From positions 51,036,702-51,100,701 of the forward strand of contig NC_065881.2 in assembly GCF_932274485.2 (NCBI RefSeq): 64,000 nucleotides of DNA, in the 5' to 3' direction. The notes beneath the pieces were generated by a model. That model was not told the DNA's origin and did not search any database. It saw nothing but the letters and a program-made list of their open reading frames with translations. Position 1 is the first letter of the stretch. Every line of letters starts with the position of its first letter. Origin of the DNA: Patella vulgata. Its lineage: Eukaryota; Mollusca; Gastropoda; Patellidae. Made by a program: the position numbers and the translations under genes. This document shows positions 12,001 through 24,122 of this stretch, piece after piece.

Positions 12001-14245
12001 CTTTGTAGTTGGTTAGTTTAACTTTGGCAAACGACACTTTTCTCATCCAAAAGGCACCAATATTAGGCGAGTCATGATGAATAACTGGCGGATTTGGTTC
12101 CATGGGATCAGCACCGCCCACAGGTATCCATCTGTTACTGATAAACTTATAGCGCTTATTATCTGCTGAACAAACTTCTAAAAGTATATTGTAAAGTTGC
12201 GTTGGATTCAAACCCTCGATTGACAAATCAAGATGTGGAAACATCCGTCTGAAAGGAAAGATGATAAATAAGATTTAATTTAATTGATAAATGAAAACGA
12301 TACCCCGACCCTACTCTTCCCTTTTTGGATACGCGTCGAATCTTACAGAAATTAATTATTGTCAAAACTTAGAGCGGCATTCATTAAGATTAGATAAAGA
12401 GCTGACAGTTCTCGCTATAATAATTTAAAAAGGAGAATTTTTATGTTGAAAATTTCAGTCAAATTACTTCACTCTCAGCCAAGCCTTCGATGATACAATT
12501 ATAGTCTAGCCATAGAAATATATACAGTATCTATTTCTATGGTCTAGTCTCGATTGTCATTACTACCGTTGTTACGATGATAAACAAAGTCGCGGTTATC
12601 CATTCACTGTAACGGCATCAACAAAACATCGAGAGTTGATTATGGACTTGGTAAGTTAATTTAATGTCTAATTAATATAATTTATAACCTGCAATAAGCA
12701 ATGGGCAGATTTAGCTCTTGCATAATGTATGTTTAAACAGCATTATCCATAATACATTGACGATGATGTTGACCAAAACAGAATCTTTCGCCCGAAATAT
12801 TAAAGGTTGGGGTAAGAATACAATCAGATATTTTCTATTAATGAAAATGATTTGTAAAAGCAATTACCTGCCATTTCGGTTGATAATCATCTCTGTGCCG
12901 TGGTGGCCGAAAGTTTGCCAAAGACACGGTTCGTGTAATGTAACGGTGATGTCACCAACTGTTTTACGTATCGGCTTAGTAGTTGATGGGTCCATTTCAA
13001 GTGATTCTACACTTTCGTGTTGAAGTCCATTTGGCGACAACTGAGTTGGCACGGAATTTATTGGTAGTTTGAACGACTCTTTTCTGGTATCTTTTATGAT
13101 TACTGGTGGGTACCCACGATCTGAATAACTTGGTGAAATTTCACCAGAAACATCATGCTTTCCATCCGAATGATAGCTCGACTCGCTGTGGTGATCATCT
13201 TGTGTGACACATGGCCGACCAGGTATAGATAAATCCAAAGGCTGTAAAGTAAAAATGGTAGATAATTTAGTTTCGTTTGTTTTTCGAGTTTTTGCCTTAA
13301 AGGTACATTATGTAAGATTTAGATAAAGAGCTTGTCATTCTTGCTATAATAGCTCAAAAATAGATAATGTAAAATAAAAATATTAAAGATTTTGTTAACA
13401 TTTTGTAGTTTCGACAAGATGTATGCATTGTGGTAACTAGGGCACTGGTATATTCGAGACTTAGCCTCGCTTTCCCATTTTTAAATTAAATTTTTAAATG
13501 GTGAACCCGTCTAATCTAGTTAAAATCTCGAGTATCCGATGCCATCGAGAGTAATGTTGATTATGTTATTGTTTTGTTAATAAATGTCTCATTAATAGTT
13601 TAGACAATATTTCGGGCCTAAAACCCGGAATAGGCAGATTTAAAAATCTCTATTATTTTTTTACGATTACGATTTCAACTATAGGAATATATTTTATTAC
13701 GAAGCACTGAAATTCTTTTTTCCCCCTTAAGCCTACAATAACACCACATTGTCACTCGCCAAACTTCCTAATCTCTAAACCATATCCAAACTATGAGATT
13801 TGTGGCTATCGCATAACAAAGCATCGCTCATCCTAATCTCTAAATAAACCCATCGAAACACCTGAATTTTTTTAAAGACAATTTCAGCATTTTCATTCCT
13901 AATCTCTAAATAAACCCATCGAAACACCTGAATTTTTTTAAAGACAATTTCAGCATTTTCATTACTGATCTCTAAATCATGTCCTAAATTTCCAATCTTT
14001 TTCTTTTTACCAATTTCTACAATCTGAATACGAAGCATTGCACTTTCTAATCTTTAAATCATATCCAAAATTTCCATTAATTTTTTCACAATTTCGGCAA
14101 TCTTATAATGAAGCATCGCACTTTTTAATCTTTAAATCAAATCATGTCCAAAGAAAAAATCTCCAATCTTGTTTTACGTTTTACGAAGCATTACGAAGAT
14201 TTCCTATATAAATCTTACCTCATTCATATCCATTGTCGTGGGCAT
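9099..14245 (-). CDS. T-box transcription factor, complete 7-exon gene, 446 aa
   Basis: Nuclear DNA-binding regulator. Coding exons: 14219-14245, 12868-13241, 11984-12248, 11395-11600, 10931-10989, 9990-10106, 9099-9391; all junctions are GT-AG and keep one frame. Residues 10-14 are PLDLS, a CtBP co-repressor docking motif split by intron 1. The T-box spans about 105-286: [90 protein letters not shown] and PFAKAFR are all present and intact. Next come a basic PSKRCRVEH stretch, a Ser/Pro-rich run, and a Met/Pro-rich tail with VKLE (433-436), a SUMO consensus. Exon 4 has two usable in-frame donors 15 bases apart (after 11410 or 11395), giving or omitting five residues after the domain. The subfamily (Brachyury, Tbx6, Tbx2/3 and so on) could not be decided by eye; the domain looks divergent. 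The first ATG was chosen; two more follow within seven codons. Confidence 0.94.
10380..10890 (+). mobile_element. SINE-1 copy interrupted in the middle (T-box intron 5)
   Basis: 10386-10480 is a degraded tRNA-like head (AGTGGTTTAACGCGTGTGCG, GATTTCGATTCCCC); 10700-10890 is the SINE-1 body and end (ACGTGACAAGGAGTAG, GCGAATTATTGAAATAAAAT, ACGTTAAACCCCATTT). About 210 bases of unrelated sequence lie between, possibly a later insertion with unclear ends. Confidence 0.65.
11135..11315 (+). mobile_element. SINE-1, 5'-truncated copy (T-box intron 4)
   Basis: Body and end of SINE-1 only: CGGGTCTTCCGGTTTCCTCC, CACTACTAAAGACCCCTATG, CCCGAAATGACCTAGTTTGT, GTTAAACCCCATTC then a CT-rich tail. The head is missing. 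Confidence 0.85.
12368..12736 (+). mobile_element. TTAA MITE (T-box intron 2)
   Basis: Left part AGATTAGATAAAGAGCTGAC and TTCTCGCTATAATA; right end GGGCAGATTTAGCTCTTGCA then TAATGTATGTTTAA. It shares a GCGGCATT-type left end with the copy at 3177-3554, so the two may form a subfamily. Confidence 0.8.
13297..13643 (+). mobile_element. TTAA MITE (T-box intron 1)
   Basis: Begins TTAAAGGTACATTATGTAAG and ends AATAGGCAGATTTAA. Its middle (CCCATTTTTAAATTAAATTT at 13475-13494) is the uninterrupted version of the site into which the large element at 45776-47842 has inserted in a sister MITE. Confidence 0.8.
13767..14120. repeat. Short tandem repeat array in T-box intron 1
   Basis: Units begin TAATCTCTAAAT... 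Two consecutive 66-base units (about 13832-13963) containing CCCATCGAAACACCTGAATT are virtually identical; flanking units are diverged. It produces an apparent repeated peptide on the minus strand that is not a gene. Confidence 0.75.
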
Positions 14246-16009
14246 ATTTAACAGATCGTTGAATACTGATAATTGACGGCAGCTGATGTATAGATGTTTC
14301 AAGTTGCAGGGTAAGATGTTTTCTGTGGACAAATCATTTGATACATGGTGGTAAAGTCATATGGCGGACGATTGCAAGAAGAGATTGGTTAATTGATGCC
14401 ACCGACATGTTCACACCTTTGCAAGTGTGAACACAATAACAATGGAGTAACCAGAACTCGCTAAGGGTTAGTTATTACACTGATGTTTAATGAGAACTAT
14501 GAAATAACACAACATGCAACAGTTCTTCAACATGTGACAAATCTATCTGGGATTACCGATAACATAAAGATAGATGATCACCATAAGGCCAAACCAATCA
14601 AATAACTCAATACCATATAGTATATTAACACCAGTAATAATTTTCCAACACTATCTAGATAAACAGGTTGGGGTGTTGGGGGTCTTCCGAGGGGGATGGG
14701 GCTAAGGTGCAAGAGAAGGAGTCTCTACCGCGTTGTGGCTGAAGAGGTTCCGGGGTCCTCCATCGAGACAATCTTTGAAACCCTGTTGCAGAGACGATGA
14801 AGTCTGGCGTTTTTTGACCAACAACATTCATTTTTTTTATGAAATTAATGTTATGCAGAGAGGTATTCTATATATTCCCAGGGTCATTTAGCAGCGCATA
14901 AAACGTCAATGGTCGTGTAATTAAGATGTAATAGCCGCTTCGACTTTATTAGTTTCTGAAATAAATAGAATTTGCATAGAGCCATTAGTCAGATAACGAC
15001 CTCTTTCTTATCTTATCACCGACAAATATATCCATTTCCCTTGCTATATTTCTTATACAGAACTTTTATCTCGAGATAACCGAAAAAAAGAAAATGGCCT
15101 AAGATTATGCTCACATCAAGCTAGGATCAACGTATTTAGCACATATTACGAGGTCAGTGTTCACACCGTTTTCCAATCTCGTCCTATAAGTTCAACAAAA
15201 CAATAGTGATTATTAATTAACGCTAGCATATAATGACCGTAGTTGTTATCGCACCTACGCGACAAGTGTGAGCAGAACAAAGGTTTTACCAATATTAAAA
15301 GGTCGTGACCAGGGTTTGTCAAGTTAATACTTAATAATGGTTTACTAATGACAATACAGCTACATCCTGTTATAATCCAGATGTCTCTCTATTATCACCT
15401 CTGATTAATATGGCGCATTAATGAGAATATATCAACAGTTTTAATAGGTCTGAATACATTTAATAATCATGACGTCAAATTAAACTTCGTCAACCTAATT
15501 GCTTGACAGATATCAGCTCCTGGAGATTTAATATTGTTGTTAATAATAATATAACATGGTTAATCCTCTACTGACTTGTCGTCTGCGATGTCACTTCGGT
15601 GGCAATGGTTGTGAAATACTGTACGTTAAACACGCACACACACGTTGACATTAATTGACCGAACTGATTTATCAAATATAATGATTAAAACGGATTACTA
15701 ATAGGCTAGATTATGTTTTCTTGCATGTTACATTGGTAGTTGCATGATGCGTATTATTATATTGATAACGAAAAAATATTTTTTACTATACGCAAATGCA
15801 GTATCGGAAACTGAATTCTACGTTTTGATTGAATTTGATTTTCAAAATTATCAGTGACGCCAATCTATGGTACCTTTAGTGTCAGTATGGTCACACCATG
15901 ACCAATTTTAATAACCGGAACAATATGGAAGGGCATCGCTGCCAATATTAAATGCTCTGCTACAGTGTCTTTTTCATTGATTATATGTAAAAAGTACAAT
16001 GTACAAAGT
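14246..16009. other. Upstream region of the T-box gene
   Basis: About 1.8 kb with no recognised exon or repeat. It should contain the T-box promoter and 5' UTR; I saw no decisive core promoter element. Confidence 0.4.
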
Positions 16010-19000
16010 CAAAATACCTCTAAGGAAGAGTTAAATGTAAAACGACAAATGTTATGTGTTAAATGACAAATGTTTTGTGGGAAAATGCTTTTTTTGACGT
16101 GTCTACATTTTACATTTCTCTCATTACATTTTACATTTGCGCTCTGCCACATCCCATTTGTCCATCACGCTTTCTATATAGCATTTTCCCACGGCATCAA
16201 CTTTGATAGTTAGTCGACTATCCGTTATATTGCAGAATCTACCACATTGTTTGATACCATTGGCGAACATGTATAGGCACCCACCCCATGTTCCCGTTAA
16301 CAGCAGCATTTGGGGAGTATCTGCCTACTCCAAGGCAATATCTGCACGCTCTATTCTGAACAGCCGTCACACAACTAAATTCCCGGTCACCCCAGATCGC
16401 AGCACCGTAACTAATAATTGGTTATATTAAGTTATTATACAATTTAGTAAACGTATTATAAGGAAGTCCACCCATACACTTTGCTTTGGCAATAAGTAAA
16501 CCCAGGGCTAGGGCAGCAGACTTGGCTACATGTTTGGCCATATAAGTATAGTCTAGATGCTCGGTTAGAAAATACCTAAATATACATAATTACTTTCTAT
16601 GGAAGTGTTAGTTGTGCCACAGGTAAACTTAAATAAAGTCTGTGGAATTGATGCTGTACGAAAGTGTATATATACAATGCACGATTTGTTTGTATTAATA
16701 ACCATCTTATTTCTTGACCTAGCATAAAGTATCTAATAATAACTGCAGGTCATTTTCGTTTTCAGCTATTTAGATTTTTTGCTACGGGGATTTGATGTTG
16801 ACTGGGATAAAATCTCACTTCCGACACACTGATTGCTCTGCAGAAAAACACTTTACACCCTTATCCCTCCGCTGTAAAATCATCTGTCTTACCCAAAACT
16901 GCTATGAAATTGCAAATTTGATCCCCTTTCTCCAATTCTAGACCAAAAAGTCAACCCAAAAATGCAGGAAGAGGGGAGAAAAAAATGAAGGGAAAAATTG
17001 TCTATTTATAACTCGCACTATATTCGTACATGAAATAAGGGGAAATAATTACTAGTCTTATTCCATTTAATATCAAACCACTCTGTAGTAAGACCATTTA
17101 ATCTAACACATGACTTAACATTCTTATATAAAGACCCAATCGATAATAAAAACGCCCACATACCCCAAATGATTTTAATTTGGAGAGTAAAATATTCATA
17201 TCTACTCTATCACATGCCTGTTTAAAATCAATAAAGGCAGAAAAGCTTGACTGTCGCTGTTTTTTCCCTAGTTTCAATAATCGAGGTCAGAGCTGAGACA
17301 TGATCTATCGTGGAGCGTTTTCTCCTAAAATCGTTTTCATTATCTGCTAAAATATGTGTATCATTTGAAAACTTCGAAAGACGCTCATTTAGCACTGAAC
17401 AGTAAAGTTTATAAGTAGCAGGGGCTAGAGTAATTCCCATATATCCTATACGTCTCGTGGGTCCTTTGTCGAAGATTGAGGAATTGGGCTTGTGATTCCA
17501 CGTCTCCACACATCCGTGACTAAACCCGCACTAAAACAGGTGTAAAATAATTTAAGCAGTATATTTGCCACGCCACCGTTTTTTAGTACTACCACTGGTA
17601 TCGGGCTTTCCCCGATTTTGCACGCTTGAGCACACCCCCCTTCTCAAATAAAGCTATGTCACCGTTCATTTTCCTCGCATTATTAGACCGATTATTTGAA
17701 GCGGCATCTATGTTTACGTCAAATATCGATTGATCTGATTTGTTTGTATTGTCCGAGGGATTAAGAAGATTATCAAAATCAGTTTTCCATTTCTCAAGAA
17801 CATCGTTTACATTACCGATATGAATAACAGTTCCATCCGGCATAAAAACTTCCATTGGTATAAATTTTCTGTTACGTCCTACACCCTTTTCCCTATTTCT
17901 CTTCAGAACTCCGAAGGGTTATCAGAAATAATTCAATCAATTTCACACTGTTTCTTAAACCAAAATTCACGCTTACACTTTTGTACATATCTATCAAATA
18001 TTTTACGCTTATACACGAATGTAGAGTGCAAAACCGATCGACCACGACCTTTTGATTTGAGCCACATTTTCTCTGCTAAACACATATCATTCCACATCTC
18101 ACTTAGGCTCCCATTCCACCACGACTTTTTTGACCGGCGTGTTTTATTACTCACTCCACTATGAAGCTGTATTAATCTCGGGGATAACTTCGAATCCATT
18201 TCTACTTTTAAGGCAGTTACAAACTCGGAATACACATTATCCACTTTGTTTTGTGAAAGGGACGATAACTCAAGTTTTCCAATAGCATGTAATATATTTT
18301 GGAGCACACAATTGTTTTGCGCAAAATCGCTGTCAATGCTTTCCAATTTGTACTTTACGGACCTACTAACCCACTCTAGTAGAATTATAAAGCTCTTTAA
18401 GTAGTCTAGTTCAAACAGCCAAGTCAAGACCGAATGATCTGGAATTTTGTTTTTATCCCGAACCGATGTTATTAACACATTGACACATTGTAACTTAGTC
18501 ATTAACTCTGTAACAACATTCAATACCGTAAAGCAAGAGAATCTATTAATGTCTTCGTACGGAATTTTAGCCTAGTCTACCACTGACCAACCGGTGCTAT
18601 AAATGTAAAATCGTTTTTATTACAATTCCGTCCATTCAATATACAGCAATTCACGTTTATTAAAAAAATCAGTTAAGAGATCACCTTATTTGTTCACCTT
18701 GAAATCTGACATCTCGCTCAGGTAAAATGTCAACACCACTTATAAAATCGCCATGGTCGCCACATCTCGCGTTAAAATCTTCGCAGAAGTAAAACTGGTA
18801 GGTGTAGATCTGGAAGGTATCAAAAAAGTTGTTAACATCAAACTGCCTGGATGAATTTTCTGGGGGAGGTAACAAACACATACCATAAAACTATACTCTG
18901 CAGCTTAATCGGAAAGACGTATTCATAGAATACCTTCAAAATCACTATTTTCAACCGTTATCTCGAAATTGTCTACTATATTGTTTCTAATTAGGAATCC

Positions 19001-19220
19001 AATCCCGCTAGAACCGACTTTCGCCAATTATGCAAGGATTTTCTGCTTTGACCGTACCATTGATAACCGGGTATGTTAATCGTATTTTTACCAATTAGAT
19101 GTGTTTTGCACACCCCTATTAATGTCAACATTAATGTGGTTTACGCACATTGACCGCAAAACAAAATTATCTAATAAAATGTCTGTATTCACCCTCTAAC
19201 ATTCCAAAACCCCAAACCCG
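16010..19220 (-). mobile_element. LINE-A: non-LTR retrotransposon ORF2 relic (endonuclease + reverse transcriptase)
   Basis: Read from right to left: an apurinic-type endonuclease N-part (19215-18900, CKTHLIGKNTINIPGYQWYG and NWRKSVLAG), its C-part (18881-18681, CEDFNARCGDHGDF, the N-x-R catalytic-type motif with D), a linker (18523-17933, KKSWWNGSLSEMWNDMCLAE), the start of the reverse transcriptase (17509-17060, YMGITLAPATYKLYCSVLNE, FIDFKQACDRVD), then after a foreign block (16800-17058) the thumb and C-terminal region (16790-16020, TEHLDYTYMAKHVAKSAALA, ISYGAAIWG, QNRACRYCLGVGRYSPNAAV). The YADD catalytic block is gone. Several stops and frameshifts are visible (for example in the endonuclease), so it is dead. 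Clade not determined; the ALALG..PYN.FTKL C-terminus is common in invertebrate LINEs. Confidence 0.85.
16800..17058 (-). repeat. Dispersed repeat replacing the reverse-transcriptase core of LINE-A
   Basis: In minus-strand sense it runs from GACTAGTAATTAT through AGTGCGAGTTATAAATAGAC, GGTCTAGAATTGGAGAAAGG to AGCAGTTTTGGGTAA. The same sequence lies in plus orientation at about 28478-28628. It interrupts the LINE frame where the YADD region should be. Nature unknown. Confidence 0.7.
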
Positions 19221-19700
19221 CATGATACCTAGTACACACTACGGTTGCAATTCAATTCGTATCACATTTATTTTTACTACAAATTAAAAATAAGACTTTT
19301 AATATATAGATAAGAAGCGAAAGTTTGAAAGGAATGGACCAAATCAATGAGGCATAATTATAGCCGACTTCTTGTTAGCCTGCGTGTACTCTTGTACTGT
19401 AACTGGTAGGCCTACGTAACTCCCGAAGCAGACCGATAGGAAATAGTGATCCAATGGGGCTACAATTCAACAGGGGTGATGTTAGCTGCGATGTTTATCA
19501 ATTTCCATAATTTTTCTGTAAACGCACGTGACAAAAGAGCGTATAATACCGACATCCAAACTCTCATTTTAACCACAACTAAACATAATATCAAGGCCGT
19601 ATATATCGAACTTTCGATCAAATTGACTGTCATCCCGCCTCGCTCAACAGCGGCCTCGCTTCGTACACTCTATCATTTAGCCTCGATCTAAAATTTCCGG
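19221..19700. other. Unassigned DNA between two LINEs
   Basis: No reading frame with recognisable content on either strand. May be the 5' flank of LINE-A ORF2. Confidence 0.4.
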
Positions 19701-20075
19701 GAGTAATAATAATAATAATACTTTATTACATATAGCATTAAGTTAAACAACTTATAGCTTTAAATTATACAATAATACAATCAAAATGAAAAGATGTGTA
19801 ATTAAATAAGAAAAAGAAAAACGAAATGATAATAATAGTTATTCACAAACAATAAATACTATATATACAATAAAATTAACTTTCAAGTTGAGGAAGGTAA
19901 TAATGTACGTTGAGCAAAAGCGAAATATATAAATTTAGCTGTAGATATAATAAGTTTTTGATCAGTTGACGACATCAAAAAGACAAATTTATAGATATTT
20001 AGACTAGTATAATACATGTACTTAGATGGTATAAATACAATTCTCTTAAGGTATTATATGCAGGACAAATTAACA

Positions 20076-21629
20076 AACCAGCGGCTGCCAGGCAGGATAC
20101 GCCCCCATTTTCGAGAGATGGATAGAGAACAAGTTAAAAAAAAAGTGATTTTTCCTACAATCAAGGGCCATAATTCAGGAAATTACAATTCGATATGCGC
20201 AAATATCGAAAGGATCCGAGATCTTTGGGTTATAAACTTACATTTCAAGTTTCAACATTTTACGCTATTTGAGAACGAGGGGCGGCCATATTGTCAGTTT
20301 TGGGCCGATTTTCACGAAATTCGTACTCAGCCGTCCCTAGGGTGTAACGGTGATATAATAAACGTTTTTTTTTTTAAAATCGGATAAACATTATGACCTC
20401 TATAGGGTCCACAAGCTAAAAACGCGGTTTGTCGTACAATCAGGGGCCATAATTCAGGAAGTTACGGTCCGATATGCGCGAATATCGAAAGGAACCGAGA
20501 TCTTTGGGTTATAAACTTACATTTCAAGTTTCAACAAAATCGGATAAAAATTGTGACCTCTATAGTGTCCACAACCTTGATATACCATATTTTTTACGCT
20601 ACTTGAGTACGAGGGGCGGCCATTTTGTCTGTCAGTTTTCGGTCGATTTTCACGAAATTCGAACTCAGTCGTCCGTAGGATGTAAAGGTGATATAATAAT
20701 ATATATTTTTTTTAAATCGGATAAACATTATGACCTCTATAGGGTCCACAAGCTAAACACGCGATTTTTCGTACAATCAGGGACCATAATTCAGGAAGTT
20801 AAGGTCCGATATGCGCGAATATCGAAAGGAACCGAGATCTTTGGGTTATAAACTTACATTTCAAGTTTCAACAAAATCGGATAACCAGCGGCTGCCAGGC
20901 AGGATACGTCCACATTTTCGAGAGATGGATAGAGAACAAGCTAAAAAGAAAGTGATTTTTCTTACAATCAAGGGCCATAATTGAGGAAATTACAATTCGA
21001 TATGCGCAAATATCGAAAGGAACCGAGATCTTTGGGTTATAAACTTACATTTCAAGTTTCAAGAAAATCGGATAAAAATTGTGACCTCTATATGGTCCAC
21101 AACCTTGATATACCATTTTTTTTTACGCTATTTGGGCTGATTTTCACGAAATTCGAACTCAGCCGTCCTTAGGGTGAAACGGTGATATAATAATACGATT
21201 TTTTAAATCGGATAAAAATTATGACCTCTATAGGGTCCAGAAGTTAAAAACGCGATTTTTCGTACAATCAGGGGCCATAATTCAGGAGGTTACGGTCCGA
21301 TATGCCCGAATATCGAAAGGAACCGAGATCTGTGGGTTATAAACTTACATTTCAAGTTTGAACAAAATCGGATTAAAATTGTGACCTCTATAGGGTCCAC
21401 AAGCTAAAAACGTGATTTTTCGTATAAACAGGGGCCATAATCCATAAAGTTTCGATCCGATACATGCCAATATCGAAAGCAGCCGAGATCTTTTGGAGAT
21501 AAACCTATATTTCACGTTTCGTCAAAATCGGATAAGAATTGTGACCTGTAGAGTGTCCACAAACAAATTGTTAACGTCCGGACGGACAGGGGCGACGGCA
21601 TAATACGTCCACATGAAAATGTGGACGTA
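20076..21629 (-). mobile_element. Hairpin/satellite element, copy A (inside LINE-B)
   Basis: On the minus strand it begins with the hairpin ACGTCCACATTTTCATGTGG, continues with GTCGCCCCTGTCCGTCC, carries tandem units of about 339 bp (each made of two related halves of about 160 and 175 bp, keyed by GACCTCTATAGGGTCCACAA), and ends with GATGGATAGAGAACAAG... reading in reverse as CGCTGGTT. The left boundary follows a run of T (minus strand), as in the other copies. No protein function inferred. Confidence 0.85.
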
Positions 21630-24004
21630 AAAAAAATTGCTGTTTTACGTCAAGATTTACCTTGTTAAGAACATTATATAATTAATACAGGGCTTTAGAT
21701 GCATTCGATGCAATAGTTTTCTGACATTTGTTAAAATTACCATTGTAAAAAAATTCCACACCAAGATAATTAAATGATTTAACAATTTCTACATTTTCAT
21801 TAGCATACGTAAAATGAAATTTACCAACATTTAAGGAAGAGTTTTGAAAAATCATAATTTTTGTTTTTTCGGTGTTGACAGTTAAATTCCATTTAAGCAA
21901 TATTCATTTAATCTAATTAGCAGATGCTGTAAGCCTTTGGCGGAAGTGGACATTAATGTCGTATCATCGGCATACATTAAAGATGTTAATATCCGAGAAT
22001 CAATAATGACATGATCAATTATTTTATAATTCATAAATGAGTTAAAATCATTCAAATAAAATAAAAATAATAATGGTGATAGGTTATCTCCCTGCTTCAC
22101 GCCTGCATAAGATGGAAAACAATCTGAATAATTATTTTTAAATTTTACACATAAATTTACATTACTATACATATACTTTATACAGTTTACCATGTTTTCA
22201 GATATAACTAGTGATTTTAATTTTATAAACAATAGATTTCTATCAATTTTATCAAAACATTTCGAGTAATCTACAAAGCAACAAAATAATTTTTGACCTT
22301 TTGACAAATACTTATTAATGATCAGATGCAGAATAAAAATGCAATCTTCAGTGCTTTTTTTTGCTTGAAAGCCAAATTGGTTTTGTATAAGGATATTGTT
22401 ATTGATAGCCCAAGACATTAAACGTTTATTAACGATAATTGAAAAAAGTTTACTAAATATATTCATTAAAGTTATGCCACGATAATTATATACATTATTT
22501 ACATCACCTTTTTTAGGTACCGGAACTGTGACTGTGACCAGACTGATGGATATAAACTTGAGTTAAACAATAAATTATAAAAGTTACACAAAGGAACAAT
22601 TAAACTATTACAGTTTTTAACTATTTCTGGAATAATACCATCCCTCCCAGCGCTTTTACCAGTTTTCAGTTTTGAAATAGCTTGTGTAATCTCCTGCGTA
22701 GTAATAACTTGATCTAAATCAGATTCGTTAGTTTGCGACTGGAATTAGACTGCGTATAATTTTCAATTGTACTTGTAGACTCATTATTTGTTTCATAGCA
22801 AACTGCGAACATACTACTGAAGTGGTCATGGAATTCTCCTAAAGATATGTTTGGACATTGATTAATAGCTGTGTTTTTTAGGGATTTGATGTGGGACCAG
22901 AACTGTTCCGGTTTTTTTTTTACTTTATCATGACTTTGTATATTTTATAACATTATTGTATACTGTTCTGTAATGCACAAAATTAGTATGATTTGTTTTG
23001 CTTTTAAGCTAATGGAATAAGTTTCTATGATGGATAAACATTTCGCGAGCATTTAGACATTTATAATCGAACCGTACGTTTCCATTAGTTTGTTTTTTTA
23101 TTACGATTGATATTGCGATTATCTGTTCGATTTTTAACCCCTATATTCTTGTAGCTATCGTCAAAGATTTCACAACAAAGATTGTCATTTAATTTGTCTA
23201 TGACACGCTGGTTAACACTATCAGATTTAACATTCTTGAGTACAGCTGTACTCTTAATGTTTGAGAGGACTCTGTTTAGGTTGTCAATTTTCAATCCATC
23301 CCATCGTAACTTTCTTATGCATGTTTGAGGGTGAGTTATGCGTTGAGAACTAGTTGTAATTAAAACTTCATGCTGTTTGGCCGTGTGAATACCAAAGCAC
23401 ACTGGTGCGTGATCAGAAAAAAACATCGAAATAACCAAATTGAATAATTCAATTGAAACAATATTCGTATTATAGAATTTAGATCTTTCATCTGGTAGGT
23501 ATACAAAACAGATGAAAACGTCTTGATGGTTACTAACGAGTGTTTTATCAATTTTCACGACAGCAAAACCATACTCCTTTGAATCCACTATGAAAATTAC
23601 GATACCACCGCTGTTCTTGTGTCTTTTCCGTTCTATGACATGTTTAAAGAAGCCTGGAAGTTGTGTTTGAGTTGTATATTGACCAACATGTAAGAGGGCG
23701 ATACCATCATAATTAGTTATAAAGTTAACAAAATCGTCATCATTTAACTTGCGTGTTAGACCGTTATTTATGTTCCAGCAAATTTAATGAAAGATTACCT
23801 CCCTTTATGTCCTATTGTTGACTAACTCCACAATCTTTGTATTCTATATCATTAATGAATAGTTTACCTTTGATAAAGTAGATTTTTTTACCCCTTTCCT
23901 TCTCTTTCTAGAAGGTTGGCATTAACATTTTTCTTTTCATGAGAATTTCCCTAGGTAGTTGTTCCGAAATTCCAAAGTTTGAATTTATTAAAAGTTTAGA
24001 TTTA

Positions 24005-24122
24005 GATTGTATCTCCTGTCTATCTTGATAGTAGTTAAATTTCACTACAATAGGTCTGGGTCTCTGTATCTCCTGTCTATCTTGATAGTAGTTAAATTTC
24101 ACTACAATAGGTCTGGGTCTCA
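24005..24122 (-). repeat. Tandem duplication inside LINE-B ORF1
   Basis: A segment of about 57 bases encoding RPRPIVVKFNYYQDRQEIQ is repeated twice in direct tandem with no difference, in frame. Probably replication slippage in this copy. Confidence 0.85.

Noticed and set aside
13775-14038. Minus-strand 87-residue frame with an exact internal repeat
   Set aside because: It is the translation of a short tandem repeat in T-box intron 1 and does not fit the gene's frame.
20016-21172. Open frames of 60-125 residues with repeated peptides (for example MDREQ..., ISKGTEIFGL) in the satellite elements
   Set aside because: They recur in every tandem unit, in several frames and on both strands; the unit length of about 339 is a multiple of three, so any open frame persists. 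No start context, domain or splice structure supports a protein.
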